Positions 8,738 through 17,378 of a stretch of 64,000 nucleotides of DNA are shown here, piece by piece. Below the pieces are notes generated by a model. It was not told the DNA's origin, did not search any database, and was given only the letters and a program-made list of their open reading frames with translations. The stretch is from Polaribacter sp. KT25b (lineage in GTDB: Bacteria; Bacteroidota; Bacteroidia; Flavobacteriales; Flavobacteriaceae). Location: NCBI RefSeq assembly GCF_900105145.1, contig NZ_LT629752.1, positions 2,080,001 through 2,144,000 on the forward strand. Reading direction: 5' to 3'. Position 1 is the first letter of the stretch; each line of letters opens with the position of its first letter. Position numbers and translations under genes: made by a program.

Positions 8738-10027
8738 TTATTCTTCTACTGATTTAATTTCTCTTGCGAAATAATAAATTGCTCCTAAACCTAATGGTAC
8801 AAATGCAGCAATTGCAACAAATATTGGTGTGTAAGAAAATTTGTCTTGAATTATTGGAACTAAAAAGTTCATAAGAATTACAGAGAAAACACCAACCATA
8901 CCTGCTAAACCTGCTAATGAACCTACTGATTTACCACTGAATAAATCACTTGGTAGTGTTTGTACGTTTCCAATAGCAAATTGAAAACCAAATAATACAA
9001 AAAATACAATTGCAACAAAACGTTCTGGAGAATCACCAAATAATACTGTGGCAACTAAACCTAAGAACATTATAACACCACCAATTAATATGGTAAATTT
9101 TCTTCCTTTATCAATTGAATTTGTTTTAGAAATTATTTGTCCTGAAACATATCCACCAGCAATACTTCCTAAAGCTGCACCAACATAAGGTACCCAAGCA
9201 AACATACCAACTTCTTTTACGTTAAATCCATAAACATCAGCTAAGTATAAAGGCATCCAACCTACAAACAACCACCATATTGGTTCTAAGAAAAAACGAC
9301 CTACAACAATAGCCCAAGATTCTTTGTAAGAAAGAATTTCTTTTAAACTTTTCCCTTTAGTATCTGCAGTAGCATTTTGATCTGCTTTACTTTGACCTTC
9401 TGAAATATATTTCTGCTCCTCTGGAGTAATCCAAGGATGTTTTTTTGGTCCTGCTTTATTGATTAATAACCATGGAATAATCCAAAGTAAACCAAAGGAA
9501 CCAACTACCATAAAAGTGGTTCTCCAACCAAAAGCAACAAATAATGTTGCAATAAACGGCGGAGCTATAACAGATCCAATCGATGCACCTGCATTAAATA
9601 GACCTTGTGCAATAGCTCGTTCTTTAATAGGAAACCATTCTGCATTACTTTTAACACCTCCTGGCCAATTACCAGCTTCGGATATACCTAAAGTACTTCT
9701 AAAAAATGTAAGACCAACAATTCCTTGAACTGTAGAATGTAAGAAAGAAGATAATCCCCAAACACCAATACTAATTACATAACCAATTCTTGTTCCTACT
9801 TTGTCAAATAATTTACCTGAAAATAATTGACCAAGTGCATAGAACACCATAAAAATATTTAATATTAACCCGTAGTCACTTTTGGTTAGGTCTAATGATC
9901 CAGAAATTGAGTTGGGTTGATCACTACTACCCCACATAATGGCTAATGCACTTCTATCGATATAATTGATTACCGTAGCTAAAAATATTAACCCAATAAT
10001 AAACCATCTTAATCCTTTTACTTTCAT
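8738..10027 (-). CDS. MFS transporter, hexuronate/ACS subfamily
   Basis: The 429-aa protein has about twelve membrane helices and the N-terminal signature RWFIIGLIFLATVINYIDR, close to ExuT/GudP-type anion:cation symporters. The A-loop segment GKLFDKVGTRIGY matches the MFS loop 2-3 motif. It sits between a FadR-type regulator and the DEH reductase of the alginate locus, so the likely cargo is unsaturated uronate, DEH or a similar monomer crossing the inner membrane. It starts an operon with the SDR; 191 bp separate it from the regulator. No TTGG-N4-CCAA operator was seen in that gap. Confidence 0.87.
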   Translation of the reverse strand: MKVKGLRWFIIGLIFLATVINYIDRSALAIMWGSSDQPNSISGSLDLTKSDYGLILNIFMVFYALGQLFSGKLFDKVGTRIGYVISIGVWGLSSFLHSTVQGIVGLTFFRSTLGISEAGNWPGGVKSNAEWFPIKERAIAQGLFNAGASIGSVIAPPFIATLFVAFGWRTTFMVVGSFGLLWIIPWLLINKAGPKKHPWITPEEQKYISEGQSKADQNATADTKGKSLKEILSYKESWAIVVGRFFLEPIWWLFVGWMPLYLADVYGFNVKEVGMFAWVPYVGAALGSIAGGYVSGQIISKTNSIDKGRKFTILIGGVIMFLGLVATVLFGDSPERFVAIVFFVLFGFQFAIGNVQTLPSDLFSGKSVGSLAGLAGMVGVFSVILMNFLVPIIQDKFSYTPIFVAIAAFVPLGLGAIYYFAREIKSVEE

Positions 10028-10218
10028 TGTTTTAGTTAAATTAAAGTACTTAATAATCTAAAAACTAAATACTTAGTACTATTTGTAAATAATTTTGGCA
10101 TTTAAAAAAAAATCAAAAAACTCTATTCATAATTTATTTTTATTGATAAGAACATGAAAATTATTCGATGTCTATTTATAAATTATAATAATATAATTCT
10201 TTAAAATTTATTTATTTT

Positions 10219-10923
10219 TTATTCAATATTATAACAATACTGATAGAGTTCTTTAAAATGTTCTTTCATTTTTTGTTTTGCTAATTGAGGGTTTTGATCT
10301 TTTATAGCATCGTAAATAGCTTTATGATCTTCTATTCCTCTTTTAGATAAACCTGCATCACAAACATGATGCTTTTTAAAATTGTTAATAATTCCGGGTG
10401 TAATAATGAGCATAAAAGTATTCATTGTACTATTACCACAAGCTTTAGCAATTGCTAAATGAAATAATAAATCTTCTTGAACTGCATCTTCACCATTTAA
10501 AACTTTGGTATTATAAGCTTCTAATGCTTCTTTAATTTGAACTAAATCTTCATCTGTTCTTCTAATAGCTGCTAAGCGAGCTGTTTTTAATTCAAGTAAT
10601 ATTCTCGTTTCTACTAAAGCTTTAAACTCTGGTACTTCAAGCCTTAAAATATCTCCTATCATACCATTTAAAGCAACTATACCAATATCTGCCACAAAAG
10701 TTCCGCTTTGCGGGATAGATTTTAATAAACCATAAAACTCTAATTTTTGTATTGCTTCTCTAACAGCACTTCTTGACACTTCAAATTTATCAGAAAGCAT
10801 TCTTTCTGATGGTAATTTGTCTCCAGGTTCTAAATTTTTAAAGTTAATTAAATCTCTAATCTTAGAAATAATGTCTTTTTGAATGCTAGAACTATCTGAT
10901 TTTGTAAGTGTCTCTAATTTCAT
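10219..10923 (-). CDS. GntR-family regulator of the FadR/FCD subfamily, probable regulator of the alginate locus
   Basis: The 234-aa protein has an N-terminal winged helix-turn-helix (about residues 15-80), including LPSERMLSDKFEVSRSAVRE, and a C-terminal helical FCD ligand-binding domain (about 95-225) with conserved His in LFHLAIAKACGN. This subfamily includes ExuR and UxuR, which respond to uronates and bind sites close to TTGGTATACCAA. The same half-sites (TTGG-N4-CCAA, in tandem) occur at three promoters of this locus. It is therefore the likely regulator, with an unsaturated uronate or KDG as probable inducer. The operator link is inference. Confidence 0.85.
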   Translation of the reverse strand: MKLETLTKSDSSSIQKDIISKIRDLINFKNLEPGDKLPSERMLSDKFEVSRSAVREAIQKLEFYGLLKSIPQSGTFVADIGIVALNGMIGDILRLEVPEFKALVETRILLELKTARLAAIRRTDEDLVQIKEALEAYNTKVLNGEDAVQEDLLFHLAIAKACGNSTMNTFMLIITPGIINNFKKHHVCDAGLSKRGIEDHKAIYDAIKDQNPQLAKQKMKEHFKELYQYCYNIE

Positions 10924-10959
10924 GAAAATATTTTTTATATATAGCTAAGATAAAATTTA

Positions 10960-10982
10960 TTTTAATAGTTGAGCTATTAAAA
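10960..10982. promoter_or_regulatory. Inverted repeat upstream of the GntR gene
   Basis: TTTTAATAG (10960-10968), TTGAG, CTATTAAAA (10974-10982) form a perfect 9-bp inverted repeat 37 bp before the GntR start. It could be an autoregulatory site or a small hairpin; it does not match the TTGG-N4-CCAA operator. Confidence 0.35.
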
Positions 10983-11033
10983 TTTAACACACATTATTTG
11001 AACTTTAAATAATAAATAATGTGTGTTAAATTT
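10980..11033 (-). terminator. Long perfect hairpin after the SusCD-PKD operon
   Basis: A perfect 20-bp inverted repeat (10980-10999 and 11014-11033) with a 14-nt loop lies 34 bp past the PKD lipoprotein stop on the minus strand. It is AT-rich with a TGTGTG core and is followed only by a short U-rich tail, so it may act as a terminator or as an mRNA 3'-end stabiliser. Confidence 0.65.
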
Positions 11034-11067
11034 ATTTTTATCAATGAATTTATTTTATTAATAAACC

Positions 11068-12027
11068 TTAGTTTAAAGGATAAACCTTAACATTATCAAC
11101 ATACAATTCATCATTTGTAATTGCATAAATAAGTATAGATATTAAACCTGATCCATTAGAAGTAAAAGATACCTTATTAGTTTCAAAGTTACCTTTACCA
11201 TTTGCAACGTTACCTACTGATTGTACTAAAGCTCCTGCATCTGAACTAGCAACTCCTTCTGCTCCTGTAGAGAAATGACCATCTAAAATTTCTACAACTA
11301 CTCTATCTCCTCCATCTCTATCGCTATTGTCTGTTTTAATAGCATACTCATACTCTATTGTATATAATACGTTTGGTGTAACCGTAATTGCTTGATATGC
11401 ATATCTTGTTTTAGATGTAGCTGGACCTGTTGATGTTGAGCTAGTCCATTTTGCACCAGCCGTTTTAGATCCATTATCTGTACCGTCGTAGTTTAACCAA
11501 CTACCATCTGAACTAGAGTTAAACGGACTTGTTGTTCCACCTGAAAAGCTATCAAATTTCCATCCATCAAACTTATCTGTAAAATCTCCATTGATAATAT
11601 CTGGTGTTATTGAAACAGGAATTTCTGGTTCTACAACTTCGATATCTACAGAATAAGTATCTGTAGCACCTAATTTATCAGATACAGTTAAAGATATTGT
11701 AAATGATCCTTCATAAGGATATGTATACTCTGCATCTAACTCTGTAGATGAATCAGAAACACCATCACCATCACCATCATAACCAAAATCCCAAAGATAA
11801 TCTGTAGCACTAGAAGAAGTGTTAGCAAATGTATAAGTTAAATAATCTGATGTTACAGTTTCTTTAAAGCTAGCTGCTGGAGGGTTTAAATCTTCTTTAG
11901 ATCCAGCTTCTGCTAAATCATATTCTAAAGCATCAACACAAGATGATAGAGAAATGAATCCTATAAGTACAAATGCACTTAAAATGTGTAATGAAACACG
12001 TCGTTTAAATTTAATATTATTTTTCAT
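11068..12027 (-). CDS. PKD-domain surface glycan-binding lipoprotein (SusE/F analogue)
   Basis: The 319-aa protein has a lipoprotein signal ending in SLSSC (Cys30 region). A PKD domain occupies about residues 48-135 (YLWDFGYDGDGDG followed by TYPYEGSFTISLTV). A C-terminal carbohydrate-binding-like beta-sandwich follows (about 145-319), with DGWKFDSFSGG at its start and DELYVDNVKVYPLN at its end. It is the third gene after susC and susD (30-bp gap). Such third genes usually encode outer-membrane glycan-binding proteins, here presumably for alginate. No catalytic motif is visible. The asparagine- and aspartate-rich loop DGDGDGVSDSS may bind calcium. Confidence 0.82.
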   Translation of the reverse strand: MKNNIKFKRRVSLHILSAFVLIGFISLSSCVDALEYDLAEAGSKEDLNPPAASFKETVTSDYLTYTFANTSSSATDYLWDFGYDGDGDGVSDSSTELDAEYTYPYEGSFTISLTVSDKLGATDTYSVDIEVVEPEIPVSITPDIINGDFTDKFDGWKFDSFSGGTTSPFNSSSDGSWLNYDGTDNGSKTAGAKWTSSTSTGPATSKTRYAYQAITVTPNVLYTIEYEYAIKTDNSDRDGGDRVVVEILDGHFSTGAEGVASSDAGALVQSVGNVANGKGNFETNKVSFTSNGSGLISILIYAITNDELYVDNVKVYPLN

Positions 12028-12057
12028 GTCTTATATTATTGAGTTAATTTATTGCTA

Positions 12058-13494
12058 TTAATTATAACCAGGGTTTTGACTCATTACACCATCACTTAAA
12101 TTTATTTCATTTTGAGGAATAGGTAATAATAAATCTGTAGAAGTATATCCATAACCATTTGCAGTTGAGTAAGCAGATAATACAGATTCTGCTTTACCAA
12201 GACGAATTAAATCGAATAATCTATGGTTTTCGAAAGCTAATTCAACTCTTCTTTCTAACAATAATTCATCCAAAGTAATTTTTGATACTGCATCTGTAAT
12301 ACCAGCTCTTGCTCTTACTTTTTGAAAAGAAGTAATTGCAGAAGAAGAAGAAGTTTCTTCCGAGCCAGCCATTATAGCTTCTACATGTAGTAATAAAATG
12401 TCTGAATAACGTAATACAACCCAATCATTACCTGCTAATTCTGGATTTCCTGTAAAAACTCCATTAGATCCACCATTATCTCCATCAGGAAAATATTTAG
12501 CACATTGATATCTATCTGAAGTTAAATGGACAGGATCTTTTCTAAAAGAATATTCTGTTCTATTACCACCAAAATCATTTAATGACGTAACTAAATCATC
12601 AGTTGCGTAATTTAAACCACTAGATTGACCAACAGCGTTCATAAATTGAGCTGAATAATTTTGACTATCAGAAACAGATTCAAAACCAACTGCAAAAAGA
12701 ATTTCATCATTTAGTTCTGTATAAAAAACATCATAAAAACTAGGTTCCAAGTCAAACTCATTACTATTTATTATGCTTTCGCATAAAGATTGTGCCTCTG
12801 TATAATTCGGCGTATCTAAAGTAAGATATACTTTTGCTAATAATCCTTGAGCTGCTGCTTTAGATCCTCTTGTTTTATAAGTATTATCTAAACCACTAAT
12901 TGCAGTTGTTAAATCGCTAACAATTAAATCGTATATTAAACTTTTATCTACTCTTGTAAATTGAATTTCTTTTTCTGTCGGAGAAATAACACGATCTATA
13001 AATGGTAAATCTCCAAATAATCTTACCAAGTTAAAGTACGCATAAGCTCTAATAAATTTAGCTTCTGCCTCTATTGCAGAAGTATCACCTTCTACATTTC
13101 CTAAATTTTCTAAAACAACATTTGCTCTATAAATTACCTGAAAATAACTGTTATAATAGTTTTTTACAAAACCATTTGTAGCTAGCACATTAAAAGATTC
13201 AAATTGACCAGCATCAGAAGCATCATCTGAATCAGGAATTTTAGTAGAAGTATTACCACTTCTCATTTCTGTAACATAAAATTCGTATTGAATTCCATGA
13301 TTTTCTAGTTTATCATAACTATTAATTCCCTGTATTGCATCATAAGCACCAATTACAGCTGCTTGTAATTCTGCAGTAGTTGTATAATAGTTTTCTGATG
13401 TAATTGCAGAAGATGGGTCTGGCTCTAAAAAATCGCTACAAGAAGTAACTAAACCTCCAATTAGCATTATCGCTATATATATTCTAAATTTCAT
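12058..13494 (-). CDS. SusD/RagB-family glycan-binding lipoprotein of the alginate locus
   Basis: The 478-aa protein has a lipoprotein signal ending in LVTSC (Cys19). It carries the SusD TPR fold, with AEAKFIRAYAYFNLVRLFGD in the N-terminal half and LLLERRVELAFENHRLFDLIR near the C terminus, both family hallmarks. SusD forms the lid of the SusC transporter at the cell surface and binds oligosaccharides. It lies 28 bp after susC on the same strand. The substrate is inferred to be alginate oligosaccharides because PL6, PL17 and KdgF genes surround it. Confidence 0.95.
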   Translation of the reverse strand: MKFRIYIAIMLIGGLVTSCSDFLEPDPSSAITSENYYTTTAELQAAVIGAYDAIQGINSYDKLENHGIQYEFYVTEMRSGNTSTKIPDSDDASDAGQFESFNVLATNGFVKNYYNSYFQVIYRANVVLENLGNVEGDTSAIEAEAKFIRAYAYFNLVRLFGDLPFIDRVISPTEKEIQFTRVDKSLIYDLIVSDLTTAISGLDNTYKTRGSKAAAQGLLAKVYLTLDTPNYTEAQSLCESIINSNEFDLEPSFYDVFYTELNDEILFAVGFESVSDSQNYSAQFMNAVGQSSGLNYATDDLVTSLNDFGGNRTEYSFRKDPVHLTSDRYQCAKYFPDGDNGGSNGVFTGNPELAGNDWVVLRYSDILLLHVEAIMAGSEETSSSSAITSFQKVRARAGITDAVSKITLDELLLERRVELAFENHRLFDLIRLGKAESVLSAYSTANGYGYTSTDLLLPIPQNEINLSDGVMSQNPGYN

Positions 13495-13522
13495 AATATT
13501 ATGTTTTAACTAATTTAAATTA

Positions 13523-16500
13523 TTAAAGATCTAAATTTAATCCTAGTGATATTGTACTATATACTGGAGATCCACCTTTTTGGAATCCATAAGTTGTTGG
13601 ACCAGACTTATCTATAGCCTCAGGGTTCCATCCTGTATAATCATCTGCTGTGATATATAATAAATTTGAACCTGTAGCATAAATTCTTAATTTAGACACT
13701 CCTAATTTTTCAACTACATCTTCTGGTAAATTATAACCTATATTAACATTTCTTAATGCTATATAAGATGCATTTTGTACTACAGAATTAGTAAAGTATT
13801 TGTTCACTAAAAAAGTACCATCATAACCATCTGCTATGGCAAGGTCACTTAAAGTTTGGTTATTATTATGGCTAAATAAATAATGATCTCCAAGATTTCT
13901 TACCTCTGCACCATGAGATCCTTGAAACATAAAAGAAACATCTACATTACCAATAGTAAAATCATTTGTTAAACTCCAAATTAATTCTGGGTAAGGATTT
14001 CCTAAAACAGTTCTATCTTCCCCGTCTAAAACTCCATCACCATTTAAATCTTTTACTTTTACTAGACCAAACTCAGCACCAACATGTCTATATGGTCTAT
14101 CTCTATATTCTACCGGTACTTCTTCTTCTACTACATAACCATAATAAGATGATATTGGTAGACCTTCAGAGTTAATCCATTCCGCCTGAACAGAAGGTGT
14201 TCCGTCTGCTACTATTTGTCCATCAGAATCAGCAAAATCAACTAACGTATTTTTGTTTGTTGTTGCAATAAAAGTAGACCTCCAAGAGAAGTTTTCTTTT
14301 CTAATATTCTTAGTTCTTAATTCAAATTCAAAACCTTGATTTCTAACTTTACCTAAATTAACTAATGCACTAGTAAAACCAGTAGTAGCAGATATTGGGT
14401 TATTAAGTAATAATTGATCACTATTTCTTTGATACCAATCTACAGAACCAGAAATTCTATTATTAAAGAATCCGAAATCAATACCAGGATTAATTTCTAT
14501 TAATCTTTCCCATTTTAAATCTGGATTTGCAATATTTAAAGGAGAAAAACCAGCTGTTACGCTACCTGCATAAGCATAAGTTGTTGATTGTAACAATGAT
14601 AAGTGAGGGTAATAATCTGTTAAGATATCACCTGTACTTAAAACAGAGCTACTACCTTGTGCATCTGGATTAACACTACCTGTATTTAAACGATCATTAC
14701 CAGTAACACCATAACTTGCTCTAATTTTTAATTTTGATATAAAATTAGCATCCTTTAAGAAGTCTTCTTTATCAATATTCCAACCAAAAGAAGCTGCCGG
14801 AAAGTTTCCATATTTATAATCTGATCCGAAGATAGAACTACCATCTCTACGCATACTAAGAGATACTAAATATTTATCATTGTATGCATAGTTAAATCTT
14901 GAAACAAAAGAAACTCCTCTTTTTTGCCATTCAAAACCATCTGTATCATCTAAAATTATTTCTGTTGCATTTGTAATTTGTTGCACAACATCATTAGTAT
15001 AACCAATACCTTTAATTGTAGAGAAAAAATAATCTCTTGTTTCAATTGAATTACCAAGTGTAACACCTAAAGAATGTTTACCTATTTCTTTATTATAACT
15101 TAAGAAATTATCAAAAATATAATATTGTTCTTTTTGACTAGTTTCTACCATATAAGCATCAGAAACTTGTTCTTTAGCCAATGTACCTAAATAATCTGTT
15201 CTTTTAGTATCTTGTATAGAACCAGAAATGGTAGTTTTGAAATTTAAACCATCCATAATCTTGTATTTACCATATACACTACCAAATAATTTGAATTTTT
15301 TATCTCCTCTATTTCTTTCAGTAACTCTAGCATAAGGGTTAGAGTTATTACTATTTCCAATATTATTAAGTTCATCATTTATTAAACCATCGCCATCAAG
15401 ATCAAATATTGTAAAATGACTTTGTCTAGCATAATCACCTACTTGAAGATCTGCAAATGCTGCATTAGAAAAATCTACATGTTGTAAAGTTTCTTCTGTA
15501 TGATAAATTGGCAACCAAGGTTGGTGTCTTGCTACATTGTAAATAGATTCTGAAAATCTCTTACGATTTGTCATAGTTGGACTAAAACTAGCTCCAATAG
15601 AAAAGTTTTTGTTTATTTTATTATCAACTTTTAACCTTACACCATGTTTAGTATAGTTATCTCCTAATAATACACCTCCATCATCAGAATAATTTAAACT
15701 AGCTGCAAATTTAGTGCTTTCGCTACCTCCTCTAAAAGATAAAGAGTGACTTGTTATAGTTCCTCCATCAAAGAAAACATCTTGCCAAGAACGATCTGTA
15801 CCTGTTTGCAATTGTGCTTGTGTATAAATAGAAACTTCGCCATTTGTTGCCATTTGTTGATTTGCCCAACCTTGAGTTGTATAACCATAAGCATCACTTT
15901 TTCTAGCTGTTTTTATACCTGTATAAGTACTGTAGTTAATTCTTGTCTTACCTTCTAAACCAGATTTCATAGTAATCATAATAATACCATTAGATCCTTT
16001 TGATCCATAAATAGATGCAGAAGCAGCATCTTTTAATATTTCGAATGAATCTACATCATTCATGTTTAAAGATCCTAAAAAATCTGAATCTACAATTACA
16101 CCATCAACAACAATTAATGGAGTAGAATCTCCTGCCATAGAACCAACACCTCTAATTGTGATAGTTGGTGCAGCACCAGCTTCACCATCTGTAGCTTGTA
16201 TATTAACACCAGATACTTGCCCAACCAAAGCATCATCTACCCTAGAGGCTGCAATTTGATCAAGATCATCATTTTTTACTTTTGAAATAGCACCAGTTAA
16301 ATGACTCTTCTTTTGAGTACCATAACCAATAACAACTATTTCATCTAGTTGACTAGCACTTTCTTCTAATACTACATCAATAGTTTTTTGATTTGCTACT
16401 ATAACTTTTTTAGAAGCATAACCTAAATAAGAAAATTCTAAAACTTCTCCTACAGATACTTTTATGCTATAAATACCATCAAAATCTGTTTGAATCCCTC

Positions 16501-16654
16501 TTGTAGTATTCAAAACTCTAATTGTAACTCCTGGTAAAGGAGTATTATCACTTTTTGAAGACACAACACCAGTTATGGTCGTTGTTCCTTGCGCATAAAA
16601 GCAAATGTTTACTAACATTACAAACAATAATGTTAACCTAAATTTTAATTTCAT
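13523..16654 (-). CDS. SusC/RagA-family TonB-dependent outer-membrane transporter
   Basis: The 1043-aa protein has a signal peptide (about residues 1-21), a carboxypeptidase-regulatory-like domain (about 25-100, starting TTTITGVVSS), a plug domain opening with DEIVVIGYGTQKK, and a large beta barrel ending in the aromatic/hydrophobic LGLNLDL. It imports oligosaccharides released at the cell surface, energised by TonB-ExbBD. The pair with SusD and the surrounding lyases point to alginate oligomers. The transcript has a leader of about 130 nt starting at the tandem operator at 16771-16800. Confidence 0.95.
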   Translation of the reverse strand: MKLKFRLTLLFVMLVNICFYAQGTTTITGVVSSKSDNTPLPGVTIRVLNTTRGIQTDFDGIYSIKVSVGEVLEFSYLGYASKKVIVANQKTIDVVLEESASQLDEIVVIGYGTQKKSHLTGAISKVKNDDLDQIAASRVDDALVGQVSGVNIQATDGEAGAAPTITIRGVGSMAGDSTPLIVVDGVIVDSDFLGSLNMNDVDSFEILKDAASASIYGSKGSNGIIMITMKSGLEGKTRINYSTYTGIKTARKSDAYGYTTQGWANQQMATNGEVSIYTQAQLQTGTDRSWQDVFFDGGTITSHSLSFRGGSESTKFAASLNYSDDGGVLLGDNYTKHGVRLKVDNKINKNFSIGASFSPTMTNRKRFSESIYNVARHQPWLPIYHTEETLQHVDFSNAAFADLQVGDYARQSHFTIFDLDGDGLINDELNNIGNSNNSNPYARVTERNRGDKKFKLFGSVYGKYKIMDGLNFKTTISGSIQDTKRTDYLGTLAKEQVSDAYMVETSQKEQYYIFDNFLSYNKEIGKHSLGVTLGNSIETRDYFFSTIKGIGYTNDVVQQITNATEIILDDTDGFEWQKRGVSFVSRFNYAYNDKYLVSLSMRRDGSSIFGSDYKYGNFPAASFGWNIDKEDFLKDANFISKLKIRASYGVTGNDRLNTGSVNPDAQGSSSVLSTGDILTDYYPHLSLLQSTTYAYAGSVTAGFSPLNIANPDLKWERLIEINPGIDFGFFNNRISGSVDWYQRNSDQLLLNNPISATTGFTSALVNLGKVRNQGFEFELRTKNIRKENFSWRSTFIATTNKNTLVDFADSDGQIVADGTPSVQAEWINSEGLPISSYYGYVVEEEVPVEYRDRPYRHVGAEFGLVKVKDLNGDGVLDGEDRTVLGNPYPELIWSLTNDFTIGNVDVSFMFQGSHGAEVRNLGDHYLFSHNNNQTLSDLAIADGYDGTFLVNKYFTNSVVQNASYIALRNVNIGYNLPEDVVEKLGVSKLRIYATGSNLLYITADDYTGWNPEAIDKSGPTTYGFQKGGSPVYSTISLGLNLDL

Positions 16655-16979
16655 AATATTATTTTATTTTAAAAAATATAATTGACCCTCTATTAATTGT
16701 AAATTTTTGGTTTTTACAGAACTTTAAATATAATTTAGGTTTACTTGCTACTACATTTAAAGCGATATAATTGGTTTACCAATTTGGTTTACCAAATATA
16801 GATTATTTATTTAAATAAAAAAAGAATTTGTTAATTATTCCATAAAATCTTCTCGTAATAGGGTTAAAAACGCTTATTAATTCATTTTTTTATAAAAGTT
16901 ACTCTATAAATTACTTAAAATGTAATCCTTATTACCCAATAAAACGTTTTTAACCACTTATAAAATTAGATGATTTTAC
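16655..16979. other. Intergenic region between kdgF and susC
   Basis: These 325 bp have no gene. They hold the tandem operator/promoter (16771-16800), the long susC leader, and an 11-bp inverted repeat GGTTAAAAACG/CGTTTTTAACC (16862-16872 and 16945-16955) separated by 72 nt. No clear terminator for the upstream kdgF transcript was found. Confidence 0.6.
16771..16800 (-). promoter_or_regulatory. Tandem TTGG-N4-CCAA operator overlapping the susC -7 element
   Basis: Two copies of TTGGTTTACCAA lie at 16771-16782 and 16784-16795, 13 bp apart centre to centre. On the minus strand the second copy overlaps TATATTTG (16800-16793), a match to the TAnnTTTG -7 element. A bound repressor would cover the -7 region and the transcript start. 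The half-site layout resembles ExuR/UxuR operators. Confidence 0.75.
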
Positions 16980-17354
16980 CTATTCCTTATCTCCAAAATA
17001 AGATGGTCCATTACCAGTTAAGAAATCTTCTCTTACCGGGCTAAATGTATCAATTAGCTGTCCAGCTTCTAAACAAACTGCACTATGCAATAAATTAGGT
17101 TCTATATAAACGCCATCTCCTGCTTCTACAATTTGCTTAACTCCATCAATTTCAAATTCAAATTTTCCAGAAACACAATATGTAGCTTGTGTGTGAAAAT
17201 GTTGATGTGGTGCACCTAATGCTCCTTCTTCAAATTTCACGCTTACCATCATAATTTGATTATCGTAACCTAAGAACTTTCTTGATACTCCTCCTCCAAG
17301 CTCTTCCCATTTAATATCTTTTGCTATAACGTACTTTTCACTTACTCGTTTCAT
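16980..17354 (-). CDS. kdgF: KdgF-like cupin, unsaturated uronate linearising enzyme
   Basis: The 124-aa single-domain cupin has metal-ligand candidates His50, His52, Gln56 and His90 in PHQHFHTQATYCVSG and EPNLLHSAV, the pattern of KdgF. KdgF converts the cyclic 4,5-unsaturated monouronate released by exolytic lyases into linear DEH in the periplasm or cytoplasm. No signal peptide is visible, so it is likely cytoplasmic. It follows the PL17 lyase by 24 bp, matching its role directly after the exo-lyase step. Confidence 0.88.
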   Translation of the reverse strand: MKRVSEKYVIAKDIKWEELGGGVSRKFLGYDNQIMMVSVKFEEGALGAPHQHFHTQATYCVSGKFEFEIDGVKQIVEAGDGVYIEPNLLHSAVCLEAGQLIDTFSPVREDFLTGNGPSYFGDKE

Positions 17355-17378
17355 TTTTTCTATTTTTAGATGATTTGT

